Below are positions 1-11,475 of a stretch of DNA of 64,000 nt, in pieces. The stretch is from Pycnopodia helianthoides (taxonomy: Eukaryota > Echinodermata > Asteroidea > Forcipulatida > Asteriidae). The notes beneath the pieces were generated by a model. The model was not told the DNA's origin. It ran no database searches and was given only the letters and a program-made list of their open reading frames with translations. Positions within the stretch are counted from its first letter, which is position 1. Each line of letters opens with the position of its first letter. The stretch covers positions 4,727,195 to 4,791,194 of the forward strand of contig CM063249.1 of the NCBI GenBank assembly GCA_032158295.1. The letters run 5' to 3'. Both the position numbers and the translations under genes were made by a program.

Positions 1-1404
1 ACCAATTTGTCCCCTGGAAAACACAATTCTGAGATGAGCTTGCCTTCAGATCGGTGGCCTATCAGAGTAGGGAGCAATCCCTTTTACATTGACACAGTCC
101 AGCAGGAAAAACCTGAACACTAATTGGATGCTGTTTGGGTTCAGTGTTTCTGTAGCTCCCGTGGGGGGGTCCCAGGCCCTCTCTCCCCATGACTGGGGGA
201 GCCCGTGGGGGGATCCTGTAATTCAAAAGTGCAAGTTTCTGATTATCTGATTACCGCTGATTAGCTCAAGGTGGTTAGGGTGATGCGGGAGGGCATTATG
301 GGACAAACAGCGGGTTTCCTGTTCCATAATTGGTATTGACCCAGGGGTATGAACGCTGGATGGAGTGCAGCTAGCTCCGGCAAAATGGAATTATGATGAT
401 GAGCAGTGTGGCTCAAGTCAGTTTGTACCCAGCTTATATAAAGTGCACGTCTGCACATGTACTCTGCTGAAGATAGAGACAGTGCAAGTCTCCCGCATAT
501 TCAAACTTCCTGGATCAAGTTGGTCCCAACCACATTTGTGTTTTACATGTGCTCGATTCTGCTTCTTCAGATGCTTTAGTTCAGCGTAGTTTATGAACGA
601 AAAAATGTTACATCATATTGTTGTGAAAGTAAAATTAAGCCATGAAATATACAAAAGTTAAAATAAGTTTAACAAAAAAAGTTTGCTCAGCCTAATTCAC
701 CAACCAAGAGCTTGGCTCCAAAAAGACTGCAAGAGCTAGACTTGCTGGTACTGTATTTAACTAACCTAAAATAATAGGCCTTACATGTGCAGGTAGATCA
801 ATACAATTTTACCATAAAAACCAATGGTGCAGTCTTAATGAACCTCACATTTTTTTTTATCTTCTTGGTGACTTATCATAAAAATGGATCATAAAAACCA
901 AAACTCGTGAAATAAATTGTGTGTAGCTACGTGTAAACTGTACCTGCATAACTATGGCTCAATAAAACCCATCAAAACATGCAATTTACTCACTTTATCC
1001 CCAACCAAATGAAACCAGATCAACTGCAAATTTCAAGATGATGGTATATTTGATGTGTCCGCTTTTTAATGGCATCAAGACTATGATTAACAATCTACCA
1101 GCAAATTGGAGATACCTGGTTTCATGGGTCGATCGTACAAAAAAGAAATAATAATAATAAAAAAACAAATAAAAATATAATACAAGGTGTAAATAACTGG
1201 AGCAGATCTAGCAGGGTTTGATTCACTGCATCTACAAAGTACATGTATACATATCTACACGGCGGACAAAAATAATGTAGAAAAATGGAATCCAAATTTA
1301 GAGAACATTCGCAAGTTACTTTCAAAATATAAAACTTTTTTGTAGTGGTATAATTTGTTGTATTTAAGTTCATGTTCATGTTCTTCATTAAATATGACAA
1401 CATC
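1..1404. other. Intergenic or intronic DNA, no gene seen
   Basis: AT-rich sequence without a convincing exon. Small open frames at 261-589 overlap on both strands and resemble nothing I know. A G-rich motif, CCCGTGGGGGG(G/A)TCC, occurs twice in direct orientation at 158-173 and 202-216 and is the only internal structure I notice. TACATGTA, a palindrome frequent through the window, is at 1240-1247. Confidence 0.6.
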
Positions 1405-1690
1405 ATCGTGGTCAAGTGGTGATAGTGATAGACTGCAGGACTTCCAAACACAAGGTTGTGGGTTTCGAATCCGACCAAGTTAAGCCGCTGATTTCACAAG
1501 GACTAGAATAAGTGTTGTCGTCTAGTTACTGAATCACAGTTTACTGATTTGCGCAACTCGTAATCGGAGACTTTAAACCAATGTTTGTGTGAGAGAGATT
1601 GGCTGTTGCCAGCATGGTGTTTATATCCCCTTGTGGGAGCTCTGCCAAGTTCCCTTATTGGGAAGATCACCTAAACAAGCAAAAATAAAA
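1405..1690 (+). mobile_element. tRNA-derived SINE
   Basis: A pol III type 2 promoter is visible: an A-box-like TGGTCAAGTGGT at 1409-1420 and a B-box-like GGGTTTCGAATCC at about 1460-1472, with tRNA-like spacing. The sequence then continues for about 210 bp as a non-tRNA body and ends in an A-rich tail near 1690 (AAAAATAAAA). A tRNA-like head, unrelated body and A-rich end is the standard SINE layout. The anticodon arm is degraded, so the parental tRNA is unclear. I see no second copy here, and the exact ends are approximate. Confidence 0.6.
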
Positions 1691-2609
1691 CACATATATC
1701 GGGTGTTTCTATTTCCATGACTTGACATTTTCTCTTCATTTTAAACATCTTTGTTTGGACATTCAGTAGTTTATAGCTCCATGATTTCAAACGCACTTAC
1801 ACCAAAGAAAGTTTTTTTTAGAAGCGAATTCTCAAAAAAAAAGTAGAAGTGACTGATAACCAATTTACTAGTCATAGTCTGAGTGCTAAGGAATCAAGCG
1901 GATTGACAGTATACGCTTTCAACTTATGGAGACAAGAACTGCCTAATCTAGAGTAGACAACCACGAAAGCCTTCTACAACCTCACCACAGAAAAAAACCC
2001 ACACAGCCCTCACAACTTTCTCCTTGGGACAAAAACAGCAGCCCAGAAACATGACTCTGGATCTATCTGTCCGCCAGACTGTGACTCTCAGACAGGGGGT
2101 CACGATGTGATGAAGTGAAGTTGTGTCACAAAATTAACCTGCCTAGTCCCATTACCTCCAATTTACTTTGATGCCTTAGGCTGACAACCTTATCTGGAGA
2201 AGGGAATGGGTCGGGTTGGCCTGTGGCCCAGTGCGTTTTACAACAACCAGGAGAGCATACAAGCTCTGGCCCAGTATCATGACTTTCCCAGCAGGGCAGA
2301 TGGGAAAGTCATGATGCGCTTTGATTCCATCATAGATCTTCATGTGGGGAAAAAAACAAAAAAAAACCAAAACAACAAAACCACTGATTATGTTACGGTT
2401 ATTAGATCTTGATATCCGGAGTTGTTTTTTTTATAATCAGTCTCCCTGAGAAAAATACATATACTGCAACTGGACTACAGCTTGTTGCAATTCAAAAACA
2501 GAGAATCATTGATTCCCTTTTCTTGTCCTTTTTTTTTTGCTAAAGCAATCCACAAGTTACTGGTTTGAATCCTGCTTCAGCTGTAACTTTCATCTGCTCA
2601 CTTCGGGCT
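1691..2609. other. Unannotated non-coding DNA
   Basis: No gene is supported. Open frames at 2176-2412 overlap on opposite strands and run into an A/AAC-rich stretch at 2346-2385. A B-box-like GGTTTGAATCC lies at about 2561-2571 but no A box precedes it at tRNA spacing, so I do not call a SINE. Confidence 0.5.
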
Positions 2610-2613
2610 TTAA

Positions 2614-3086
2614 GGGTGCACCCCACTAAATAATCTCCCATAGTGCAAAATGCTAACTATTCAAAAATACACGAAAAATACTTTAAACTCTCACAGCTTT
2701 TAACTTGAGAGGGAAAATTATTAATTGACTCTTGAACTTTTATTCTCTGCTCAATTTTATATGGGGAGTCCCTGGGCCCGTCGAGTTATTCTCCCTCCAA
2801 GTAAAAAACACCCCTACCCAGGTGTAATTTTCAAAACGTCCGAGCATCAATCTTGAAAAATGTCCCTACACCTCTCAGCAAATAGGACCATTTATTTCAG
2901 GGCCCATGTCATCCAAAATACCTCAAGCTGGAAGTCAACAACCCCCAGGTCACAATTGGGCAACATTTTTACACTGAAACACATTCTCGGGGGCTCTCAA
3001 ATCTGTCTAATATAGAATATTTTGAGGGCCTACAAAAAATTAATGAGCTCGACGCTCTGTTTTCTCCTATTTGGTGGGGTGCACCC
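2614..3086. mobile_element. 473-bp MITE with TTAA target duplication
   Basis: The terminal inverted repeats are GGGTGCACCCCAC plus a further AAATA after one mismatch; the right end at 3069-3086 is the reverse complement of the left end at 2614-2631. Both ends abut TTAA (2610-2613 and 3087-3090), consistent with target-site duplication. TTAA duplication is known for the piggyBac and Kolobok superfamilies; I cannot tell which supplied the transposase. The interior has no coding capacity, so it is non-autonomous. I see only one copy of this family in the window. Confidence 0.8.
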
Positions 3087-3090
3087 TTAA

Positions 3091-6000
3091 ACAGGGAGGA
3101 GAAAAAAAGGTTCCCTTAACTGTGATCTCAGGACAGATGAAGCATTATGTACAATTTGATGACGTCTTTAACGTGTCAACAACATTTAACCTGGAGTCCT
3201 CTACAGTCAAGTCTTAGTTCCAGACTCCACACCTTGGTATTCCATCAGGATTAGATCTCACCTGCTTTTTAGTCTGTTCACAGCATCGGACCATTCATAG
3301 TGACAAATCCCTCCTGAATCACTCCGTCGTCACCGGGGCCCCCTACTCCCGAGAAGGGATTGGAGTCAATTATGTCAGCGGTATCTTTACTGACAGACTG
3401 CGGAGATCCCTAAGAACACACCACCCAACATTTCCGAAAAAGGAGCCCATTTCGTGTCGACCCGACTTCTCCAAAACGGCCGTCAACATGTATTGATATT
3501 GATGGGGACAAAGGTCAACATGTCAGCATTTGTCACAAAGTTTGAGTTCTCAGGAAGCTAGTAGTAGATCAATTGAGGGAAACGGTTTGATTGGGGAATG
3601 TGCTTGGAATTGTGACAACATTACACGGGGACAGGAATTCACTGCAGCCAACAAGGATATGTAGCCCTGTTTCTTTGTCTTGAAGATCTAGTCTATTTTA
3701 TAGCAGAGTGCTAATGAAAAAACGATTGCCCAGGCTTGAAGCAAGTGGACAGCATTTCTATAGGTTCAAGTTAATGATAAAAGTATGGTTTTTGCTCGAA
3801 AAATCATTGACCCAATTCTATCACAAAGTTGTTTAGTACAATTCTTTTCATGGACAGGTGCTGGAAACAAAATTCATTGCGGTGGTGTTTAGTATCAAAA
3901 TAGAGCCACAAATAACCACCTTGAGGGTCCCATTATGTAGATTTTGGCGGCAAAGATATTTCCACTATAGTATCATTATGACTACAAATTAACATACCTT
4001 GCACTTGCTTGATAATCCTGATATCTTAGGAGTCAACCCTAAACGGTAAACACAGTGCTAAAGAGTCACTTCTCTGATTCCCAAACCCGGTTCACACAAA
4101 GAAGCCTTCCCTCCTGCAGTACACGCTACGATTTCCTGCCTCTAAATCAAATCCCGATGATCAGTTAACAGTCTTATCGAACAATTCCAGCATAGAGTCC
4201 AATCATGCGCCTCGCCCGGCTCGCTGCGAAACCCGATCCCCGCATCTTTTGTGCAGCCAGCGCAAATTCCTTGTTTGTGCAGCACACTGGTCGATACCCA
4301 CACGAAAATGATACATCTTCCCCAACAATGCCACATAGTTATCCCTCCATTCCACCCCCCCCCCCCCCCCGATGTCCCTTCCCCCCTTTTCAAGAAACGA
4401 TTGACTACTGTTAGTTGAAGAGCAAATAAAAAATTAATATCAGGAATATTACCCCGGCCAAGATGTACACACTGCGGGGAAAAAGCGAAAGGAGATATAA
4501 CCAAAAAAAAAAAAAAAAAAATTATACGTAAAAAAAAAAAAGCACACGAAAAAGAAAGAGGTAATACTAATAAAGTAGAAGCGGCCGGCAATGAATGCGT
4601 AACTGTTGATCTAGTTGGACAGGGGATGTGGGCTGCATTACGGGAACAGCTAACGTAAACAGTGACAGTCACGACTCGTGGGCATTGCATACGCTCACCG
4701 GGCAGATCCAGTTGCATTTGACATTTTCAGGGACTCAACTGTATACACACAAGTGATGGGATATCATTTCAGCCTGCAGTGAGTCTCGAGGGTAACATGG
4801 CCGCCAATTGAATCCAGAATCTCTTTCAAGCCTTTCTCCCGTCTTTTTCCCTTCATCTTGGTAAATTTAGCGCTGAATTAAAAATAAACTGCTTCTGGTG
4901 GCGCAAAGAAACAACGAGCATCGCTGAGGGATGGGATGTGTGTGTGCTGTGTGGGTTTTTTTTTTTTTTTAAATCTCTTGAAATAAAGGGCATTTTCAGC
5001 CAGAAAAAAAACAAACATTGAGATGTCTCCATGAAGTAATTTCATCTATTTTGAATGATTGGAATGCTTTGATAATGTACCCAAAGGCAGCAATTCCTTC
5101 CTTTCAGTCTAAAATTGGCAACATCTCCTTTGTCAATTCCCACCCCTTCAAATAAACAAGCTGAGAGAATTCTTTGTGCAGTTGGCAAATGAAATGCGAG
5201 CGCATGAGTAATGGGCAAGGAAATTGCTTATTTGTAGCGATGTTATTCCAGCAATTAGAAAATAAATCCAGAGGAAATGTCAATTACCCAGTACTTTTAT
5301 CAAATTATGAGCGAGCCACTCTACATGGACTGGATCCCATCAACAATTTAGATTATCTGAATAGGGACAGGGGAGTGGTTGGGGAGGTTCTTTTTCAACG
5401 TAATTAAAAAGGGTGCTTGCCCTTTTCAGCAACTTTTGGCAGAATTTAAATGGTCACAGTTTCCACACTAACTAACTTGATGAAAGCTAGGTACTGACAT
5501 CCTAGACACAACGCCTGTCTTGCAGTTCCACTGTTTTGAAAAAGACTCTGAAATAACCCTGTAGTAAGTGGAGAGCCCACTGCCCCATCTGAACAAAATA
5601 TTTGTAGTGAAAATAGTTCTTGAAAAATGCCAAAACTGTACCTTTCTTTAAAAGAAATCACTAAAGCAATGAAACTAGGGACTATAACGTAGCACAAACA
5701 AATTCCTTTTAAATGACGCCAACCACAATATTAAGACAGTTTGCTATCACAAGTTATAATCCAAATACTTACACCTATCAATATCGTGGCCATTTTGGAG
5801 GCCATCTTGGATTTGGGGGTCACTGCACACCAAGAAAATTTTGTGTTGTTAACACAGAATCTACTCAATAAACATAGTGAACTATCGGACTCGACTCTCT
5901 AGTTACTAACGGCATGCAGCTTACATCAGCAATATTAGCTGGTTAGAGGAACTGAATCTTATCTTCTAAAATATGTATTTCAATTTCGAAGAGGATAAAT

Positions 6001-8700
6001 ATATACATCTAAAACAGGGACAGGTTACAGCCAAATGCCATGTGATGTAGATTGTTGTTAGAGCTAGAGACAGTGCATACATTTTGCTGGAATCTTTTGT
6101 ACATTGCACTTACGTGTGAATAAAACAAGCTACGCGCTTTCGCGGGGCCCATGTTAGACTTGTGCATTCTCTGACTTGTTAAAACAAACCATTAATGACT
6201 GGACACGGTTAGGGTGCAGACCATAAAATACAAAAAAAAAATGTATTTATTACGGTGAGTAGTTAAACATTTTCTTAGCAGCTGTGCAACCAGGTGATTG
6301 TGTTCAATCTGGAACACACGCGCATAAAGAAAGCGTTAAAATTGCCGCCAACAAAAACATTTTGGACGAGCAGGCAACAAGTTACGGTTTACACTCAATT
6401 TGCCGATCAGCACAATGCTTGACTGACGCATCCACCCATCCTTGCCATGATCCCTGAGACGCTTATCTAACGAGCTTATAATTATGTTCCATTCAGTCGG
6501 TTTTTAACGAAGCCTACAGGTACACGAAAATTAAATATGAAAAGCCAGGCATGCATGCAATTAAATTTTTTCATCGGCGTCGAGCAGACGGACTGAATAA
6601 CGTGACGGATTCATGAAATTAGGGGGGAATTTCGTTTTAGTGGATAGCCAATTTAAAAAGGATTAACCGAGCTTCAGCAGAACAAAGTAAGTTACAGTGC
6701 TCTTAAAGTATTGACCGAAGATGGATTGATTGATTGTCTATATATCCGGGTACATAACCTCCCATGATATCCCGTGAACAACCGGGGAATTATCATTTCA
6801 TGCACATAAAATGTTAATGGTCGCACGGGGTCCTTTATGAGTCATTGTGCGCTTCACGTTCAAAACTTAATGACTATTATTCATGCCAGGTTAAAAATTC
6901 AATTCTGTGAAGTGAACCACCAGCTGTGTGACAACCCTTTGACAACTAGGACAACAGGCCCTCAATAGTTTCATGTCCGTTTGAATTGACACATAAAAGT
7001 TAGGTGCTGCAGAATAAATAACAAAGGTCAAAGCCTCTCCGGCACGTAATGAGAGAGAGTGACTCAAATGAAAAGAAAATAAAGCCTTGAAACTTGATGT
7101 TTACTTTTTTTTATTTTTTTTTTTAACTTCTCTTATCTCTCCGTCTGGCCCCTGTCTCTCAAAAAAACCCTGAATGGAAACGATGTGATGAGGGTGTCGG
7201 CAAATATCTGATTATTATGTTCTCCCTTGACGAGTGACCAGGTGAAGGCGAGGCCCCCCTCACAACCCGCCCGTTAAACAGCTGTCAGGCCAGCTCATCA
7301 AAACACAGGCAGCCAAACGTGCCGGGCATTATTAAAGACCCCCCGAAAATGTATTTGCCATGCTCGGGACAAGCACTCCAAAAGAATCAACTGTTTGAAC
7401 TCCGTTTAACGGTAAACACTACAGCGCGAATCAATATGTACAGTGCAGCGGGAAATCAATGCTAACAATGTGGCTGGCAAGAGGCACTTTAGCCCATCCA
7501 ATGGAGGTATAATCACGGCAGAAAATAACCCAGACTGACGTGGCCAGTCTTTGTTTTGAATAATCCATGTTGTGGTTAGACTTAAGCTATTGACCACTAA
7601 AGGGAGGGGGGGGTAGTTGGAGGAGAGGGGGGGGGGATGAACAGGTAACGAGATTGGAATGCCATTCTGTTCAGAATGACTTGGAGGAGTTGGCGAGTGG
7701 AGTATGGACAAGTCTTGCAGTTATGCCGGTAAGGACTTGAGATGCTCATCAAAAGAGCCCCTGAAATTGGAAATAAGGAGAGCTGAAGAATCTCGTTTCG
7801 AGGATAGTCAAGTTGTTCAGGAAATTGAAACCTGCGTCGGAGTGTGTGCACGGTCGCGGTGCCCGGTGTGCTGATCGTTAACCCAATCATGAGCGTGGCC
7901 AAAGCAAACATGTTAATGGAACACTACTGCATTAGAGCACTCGAGCCAGTGGGAGAAATCACATCTCGATTGTGTGCACAGCACTCCGGGGCCCACTTCT
8001 TAGCCGAGGGACGGGAAGTGTTGTGAACACACCGACGAGAAATGGGGTGCTGTATAAACCTACGGGGCAATCGCCCTGGCCACAAACCGACCCCCCCCCC
8101 ACAACCAAACATACGTACACAAAAAAACCTGCAACAAAGGAAAATGCGAATGAAAGGAGTCTTAATCAGCGCCCAGCCGACCGTGCGCAGAATTTCACGC
8201 CCAACCTCCCCGCCATATGTCGTTATAATACACGAGTCTCATGTGTGATTAAGCCTAGGAGCAAGAATAAAAAAGCCTACTGACAAAATGCCATGGTAAC
8301 CTTGTAGTCACACCGTGGTTGTAAATTTACTCTCTACTGTGGTGACATGATGACTAATACGAACGACTGCTACAGATGTCGGCAGCGAAGACTGTTGGTA
8401 TCTCTCCACAGAGTAGCTCAGCAATTTGAATTTGAAGAATCACAGAAGATTAAGACTGTAACCGTCACTGTTGTTCGACACAATATTTCTAGTCTCCTCC
8501 AAAGTAAATTTACGAGAATTGGCAAAAAAGCTGATGGCTTGATTGCAGAAAGGTTAAGCTTTGTCAGAAAAATCCAAACAAGTATTTTTCAACACCCAAA
8601 ATTGTACATGTAGTTCTTTTACTTTTGCATGGATTGAGAAACAACTGCACAGTATCAAGTGTTTACATTGTATGATAAACAACATGATAGAATCATTTAA
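3091..8700. other. Long non-coding stretch with homopolymers
   Basis: No exon is supported across 5.6 kb. The longest open frame (4142-4717, minus) is carried by a C16 run at 4355-4370 and A-runs at 4503-4542, which translate to homopolymeric residues, so I treat it as spurious. G-rich tracts occur at 7600-7635 and a C-run at 8091-8100. A motif pairing GGCCATTTTGG with GGCCATCTTGG at about 5788-5812 resembles dispersed repeat debris. The block at 5035-5410 is listed separately as possible regulatory DNA. Confidence 0.5.
5035..5410. promoter_or_regulatory. Candidate conserved regulatory block
   Basis: About 375 bp largely free of the homopolymers and repeats that fill the surroundings, and dense in ATTG/CAAT/TAAT cores (for example TTGATAATG, TTGTCAATTC, CAGCAATTAG, GTCAATTACC), the type of core bound by homeodomain and Sox factors. 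The 77-codon open frame inside has no recognisable domain. This is a composition-based impression only; conservation was not tested. Confidence 0.2.
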
Positions 8701-8871
8701 AACCATCTACTCCACCAACAAACAAACAAACTGAGTGTTAGAATATATTTTGAAAGGAACATTTAAAATCATCTACCTCCACAAACAAACTAAGTGTTAC
8801 AATATATTTTGAAAGAAACATTGGAAAACCATCTACCTCCACAAACAAACCGAGTGGTACAATGTATTTTG
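8701..8871. repeat. Tandem repeat, three units of about 60 bp
   Basis: Three imperfect direct copies begin at 8702, 8768 and 8828, each with ATCTACCTCCACAAACAAAC, then GAGTGTTACAATATATTTTG. The first copy is longer because of an extra AAAC-type insertion. No coding frame persists through the array. Confidence 0.8.
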
Positions 8872-9800
8872 CCAGTCCATAGCCAATGTAGCTGTACACA
8901 AATACATGATACAGAGATGAATATGAACGTCCTTACCCAATGATCCGAACAGGAATGAGACAACGTGCTAGCATAATCCAAACTGTAGTTTCCTCATTCC
9001 CACAAAACCCAAGACCCCAATGATCCAGTTGACATTACTCACCGTTGACTAAACCACTTCACACCACAGAGCCACCTCAATCCACATAAACCCCCCAACA
9101 AAATTGCAAGGCAGGGATTGTGCGGGAGCACCGGCGACGACAACGTCACCTCGGACCCGGGGAAAAAAAAAAACCAGGGTGAGTAGAAGTCCCACCACTA
9201 ATGGCTACCAACAAAGCCCTTACTCCACGGCTAAGTACACACCTAGGGGAAACTGTGTGTTGGGTGAGCAAACCCCAAACTCAATGTTCCTCCACCATTC
9301 TGCCCAGATTATTCAAATGCCCCGTCGCCCTTTGTGCTTCCCATAACACCCCCCATGCCAGGAGGATTTCGAGCGTAAAAAATCCATCTGAATGGGAGAG
9401 TGGAAAAACAGAGTTGGGATAATCTGTCTGAAATTGGGTCAAAACCTTGTTAGCGGGCTGTCCCTAGAGAGTAAGGGAGAGTGAGAGACAAGTATACTGA
9501 TAGCTTGCTCAGGACCCCTTTTTTTTCACTCTCCCTGGAGGTAGGCCGATACGACACAATCCAGAGGCATTTATTTGAACAGTATTGAGGGCATTCAGTT
9601 CATAACCTCTTACAAATAAGCCATCTCCTCGTGGGTCTGAAAGTCTTATTCTCTGTAAACTCCTATCATTTCCAGCGGATTGAATAGGGGTTTACTCGCT
9701 GACAAGCCTCACTGTGGAGTTCTTGCGGGACAGCTACCGTGTGAGGATCAAACGCTTTGCCGACGAGCGCACGACACCCTTCTCGGACTACAGTGCATTA
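8872..9800. other. Unannotated non-coding DNA
   Basis: No gene or clear element. Overlapping open frames at 9104-9422 occupy two frames of the same strand with no family resemblance. The segment is CA/CC-rich around 9050-9350. Confidence 0.5.
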
Positions 9801-10070
9801 GGCCAAATCAAAAACAAAACATGTTTACCGTCCCCGCCCGCTTCCTTTTTTTCTTTTTTTTTGATCTCTGACGAATTGTTTTAAAAAAATAAATAAGATC
9901 GTATTTTTGACTTTAGCACACCGAAAAAAGATAGAAACCATCTTGAAAAATAGCTCGGCCGTTTATCTTGAAAAATGTGTTGGGCGGCCATTTATAAATT
10001 TAAAAAAAGAGCCATCCTCCTTCCTTTTTTTGAAAAGGCAGGTCGCTAAACATGTTTGTTAAATATTTTT
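9801..10070 (+). repeat. Dispersed repeat family A, copy 1
   Basis: This shares an ordered set of blocks with 26397-26738 in the same orientation: GGCCAAATNAA, GTCCCCGCCCGC, a pyrimidine run, GATCTCTGAC, TTAAGATCGTATTT-like, CACACCGAAAAAA, TTGAAAAATGTGT, GGCAGCCATTTA-like, CCTCCTTTC and AAAAGGCAGG(A/T)CGCTAAACATGTTT. The order is kept but spacing differs by small indels in A- or T-runs. No terminal repeats or coding capacity are visible; class unknown, perhaps an untranslated fragment of a larger element. Confidence 0.7.
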
Positions 10071-11078
10071 TATTTTGCATTATCTACACACAGATGTATG
10101 TCACAGTTTTGGGGGGGCTTATCTTGGCCGGCCTGTGTGCTCTATAACTTTATATTGCAAGATACATTCTGCATTTTAAATTAAATATGGTTGGGAAAAA
10201 TATCTTAAGCTGTGCGAGTAGATGCAGTTATAATCTCAGATAGACGCTTTTGTGCTGATTTTTTTGATAGATTTGAAAGGTATTCTAATACTATAAATCT
10301 TAATCACGATGCAGCTCTCCTTGTGTACAAATAACCAACTGTATAACTGTGTACACAGGGTACAGACAATTAAGGCCAAGATAGCAACACTAAATAGTTT
10401 CAGTCAGTGCTCTGTACAACCATATGGTACAAGAAACAATGTTAACACTGAAGGAAGTAAAGATCAAAACAAATACTTTATTAAAAAAAGAGTTTTTAAA
10501 CAATTAAAATAAACACAGAGGTAATTTGTTTTTTTGAAAATGATGGGGAGATTTAAAAAAAGATTTGTATTTATTGGTTACTTCTGTAAGGGGGGAGGGG
10601 GAATAAGCTAAAATTTGATGCAAAAAAACAAACATCAAAATCAAAATATGAACAAAATAAATTGGTTTAAAGGCAACCAGAGATCAAATTATCAGCTTGA
10701 TACCCAAGTAAATCCCCTGGTGGATTCTAGCCTGGTTAGGCTAAATAAAAGAACACATTTCTCATCATGCCGGTCCCCCATTGGGAGGTATGACAAACCA
10801 AGGTGTTGAGAATCTGGCAAGGGCTTGAGGCATGGCTTGAGGGACAGGGGATGATGAAGCCTTGCACAGGAGCTAGTTTAACCTCCCTGTCACAAATGTT
10901 AAACAAATCTCCAATCTCCTTGGGACACTGGCAACAGAATTGAATTTTACAAGATGCTTTCTTTTTCTTCAATGGCTGATTGATAATAGTAACGTCTTGC
11001 TTTCGGGGATGGTGCCGCAATGGTGTGTGGAAAGGAACACTCAGCTGCAGGCCATTTTCAAAAACCACGGCTTCGGCT
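10071..11078. other. Unannotated non-coding DNA
   Basis: AT-rich, with no exon or element boundary that I can support. Open frames on both strands around 10615-11086 are mutual shadows without recognised domains. Confidence 0.5.
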
Positions 11079-11217
11079 TTGGCCATATTCGGATTGGCGG
11101 CTACGGCTATGACTGTCAGCTAAAGGCTGTTGTTAAGGATGTCCTGTGTTTCAACCCATGATGACGCGAAAGTCTAACCATAGCCATAGCTGTAGCAGCC
11201 AATTCGGACCCGGCTTT
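11079..11217 (-). mobile_element. Foldback MITE family B, copy 1
   Basis: Imperfect inverted repeats of about 25 bp bound a 139-bp element: left TTCGGATTGGCGGCTACGG (11088-11106) against right CCATAGCTGTAGCAGCCAAT, the reverse complement of a near-identical sequence. The centre (GTCAT next to a GACGTCC-like block) is homologous, in the opposite orientation, to the element at 34243-34371, which confirms a mobile family. There is no coding capacity. Target duplication is not clear in this copy. Confidence 0.7.
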
Positions 11218-11359
11218 TAACTCGGGCTTTAGTCCCCGTCCACCTGTTTGAAATCCAGTACCGAAATGTACGTTTTTCAAAATTGCTATCATCGGAGCTG
11301 GTTTTTGAAAAGGGCCCTTGTATCAACGTTTTCAAACAGTATAACTCTGCTGGTTTCTC

Positions 11360-11396
11360 CTGAAGACAAGCAGAGTAATACTGTACGAAAACGTCG
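11360..11396 (+). ncRNA. Degenerate hammerhead-ribozyme-like core
   Basis: CTGAAGA at 11360-11366 fits the conserved CUGANGA box. It is followed by a stem-II-like hairpin (GCAG...CTGT; outer pairs eroded by A-C and A-A mismatches) and then CGAAAA where GAAA is expected, then CGTCGAGACC. The extra A and the stem mismatches suggest a decayed copy. Comparison with the copy at 24654 implies an ancestral 7-bp stem II (CGAGCAG with CTGTTCG, one G-U pair). Activity is doubtful. Confidence 0.4.
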
Positions 11397-11408
11397 AGAC
11401 CACACACC

Positions 11409-11446
11409 GGCTCTTCTCAGAGCCAACACTCCTCCCAAAAAGAGAT
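11409..11446 (+). promoter_or_regulatory. Histone-type 3' end signal in a repeat
   Basis: GGCTCTTCTCAGAGCC at 11409-11424 forms a 6-bp stem with a TCTC loop and fits the metazoan histone mRNA stem-loop consensus (GGYYYU, UHUH loop, ARRRCC) at all 16 positions. About eleven bases downstream is a purine-rich CAAAAAGAGA (11436-11445), where the histone downstream element that pairs with U7 snRNA would lie. No histone gene is nearby; the signal sits inside a dispersed repeat also present at 24702. Function is inferred from pattern alone. Confidence 0.5.
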
Positions 11447-11475
11447 TTACACATGGTTGTACCTATGCATGTTTA

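Larger units (their letters stand above)
11324..11475 (+). mobile_element. Retroelement-like tail, family C copy 1
   Basis: From 11356 the sequence matches 24648-24760 in order: CCTGAAGAC(A/G)AGCAGAGTA, a TACTGT block, CTCTTCT(C/T)AGAGCCAACAC, an A/G-rich element, then TTTCACACA-like and GGTTGTACC/AGTCATACC. Upstream, 11324-11352 is an inverted copy of 11368-11396 (CAGAGT, ATACTGT and GAAAACGT mirrored), giving a large foldback. CTGAAGA followed by a hairpin and GAAA is typical of the hammerhead motifs of Penelope-like retroelements. No reverse transcriptase remnant is adjacent, so assignment to that class is inference. Confidence 0.55.

Noticed and set aside
2540..2600. Possible SINE from a B-box-like GGTTTGAATCC
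   Set aside because: No A box at the right distance upstream and the sequence ends at the TTAA MITE, so too little supports it.
4142..4717. 191-codon minus-strand open frame
   Set aside because: Kept open by C16/G16 and A/T homopolymers that encode glycine and phenylalanine runs; typical chance frame.
6441..6480. miR-125-like TCCCTGAGAC sequence
   Set aside because: Match stops after ten bases and no complementary arm that would form a precursor hairpin is visible nearby.
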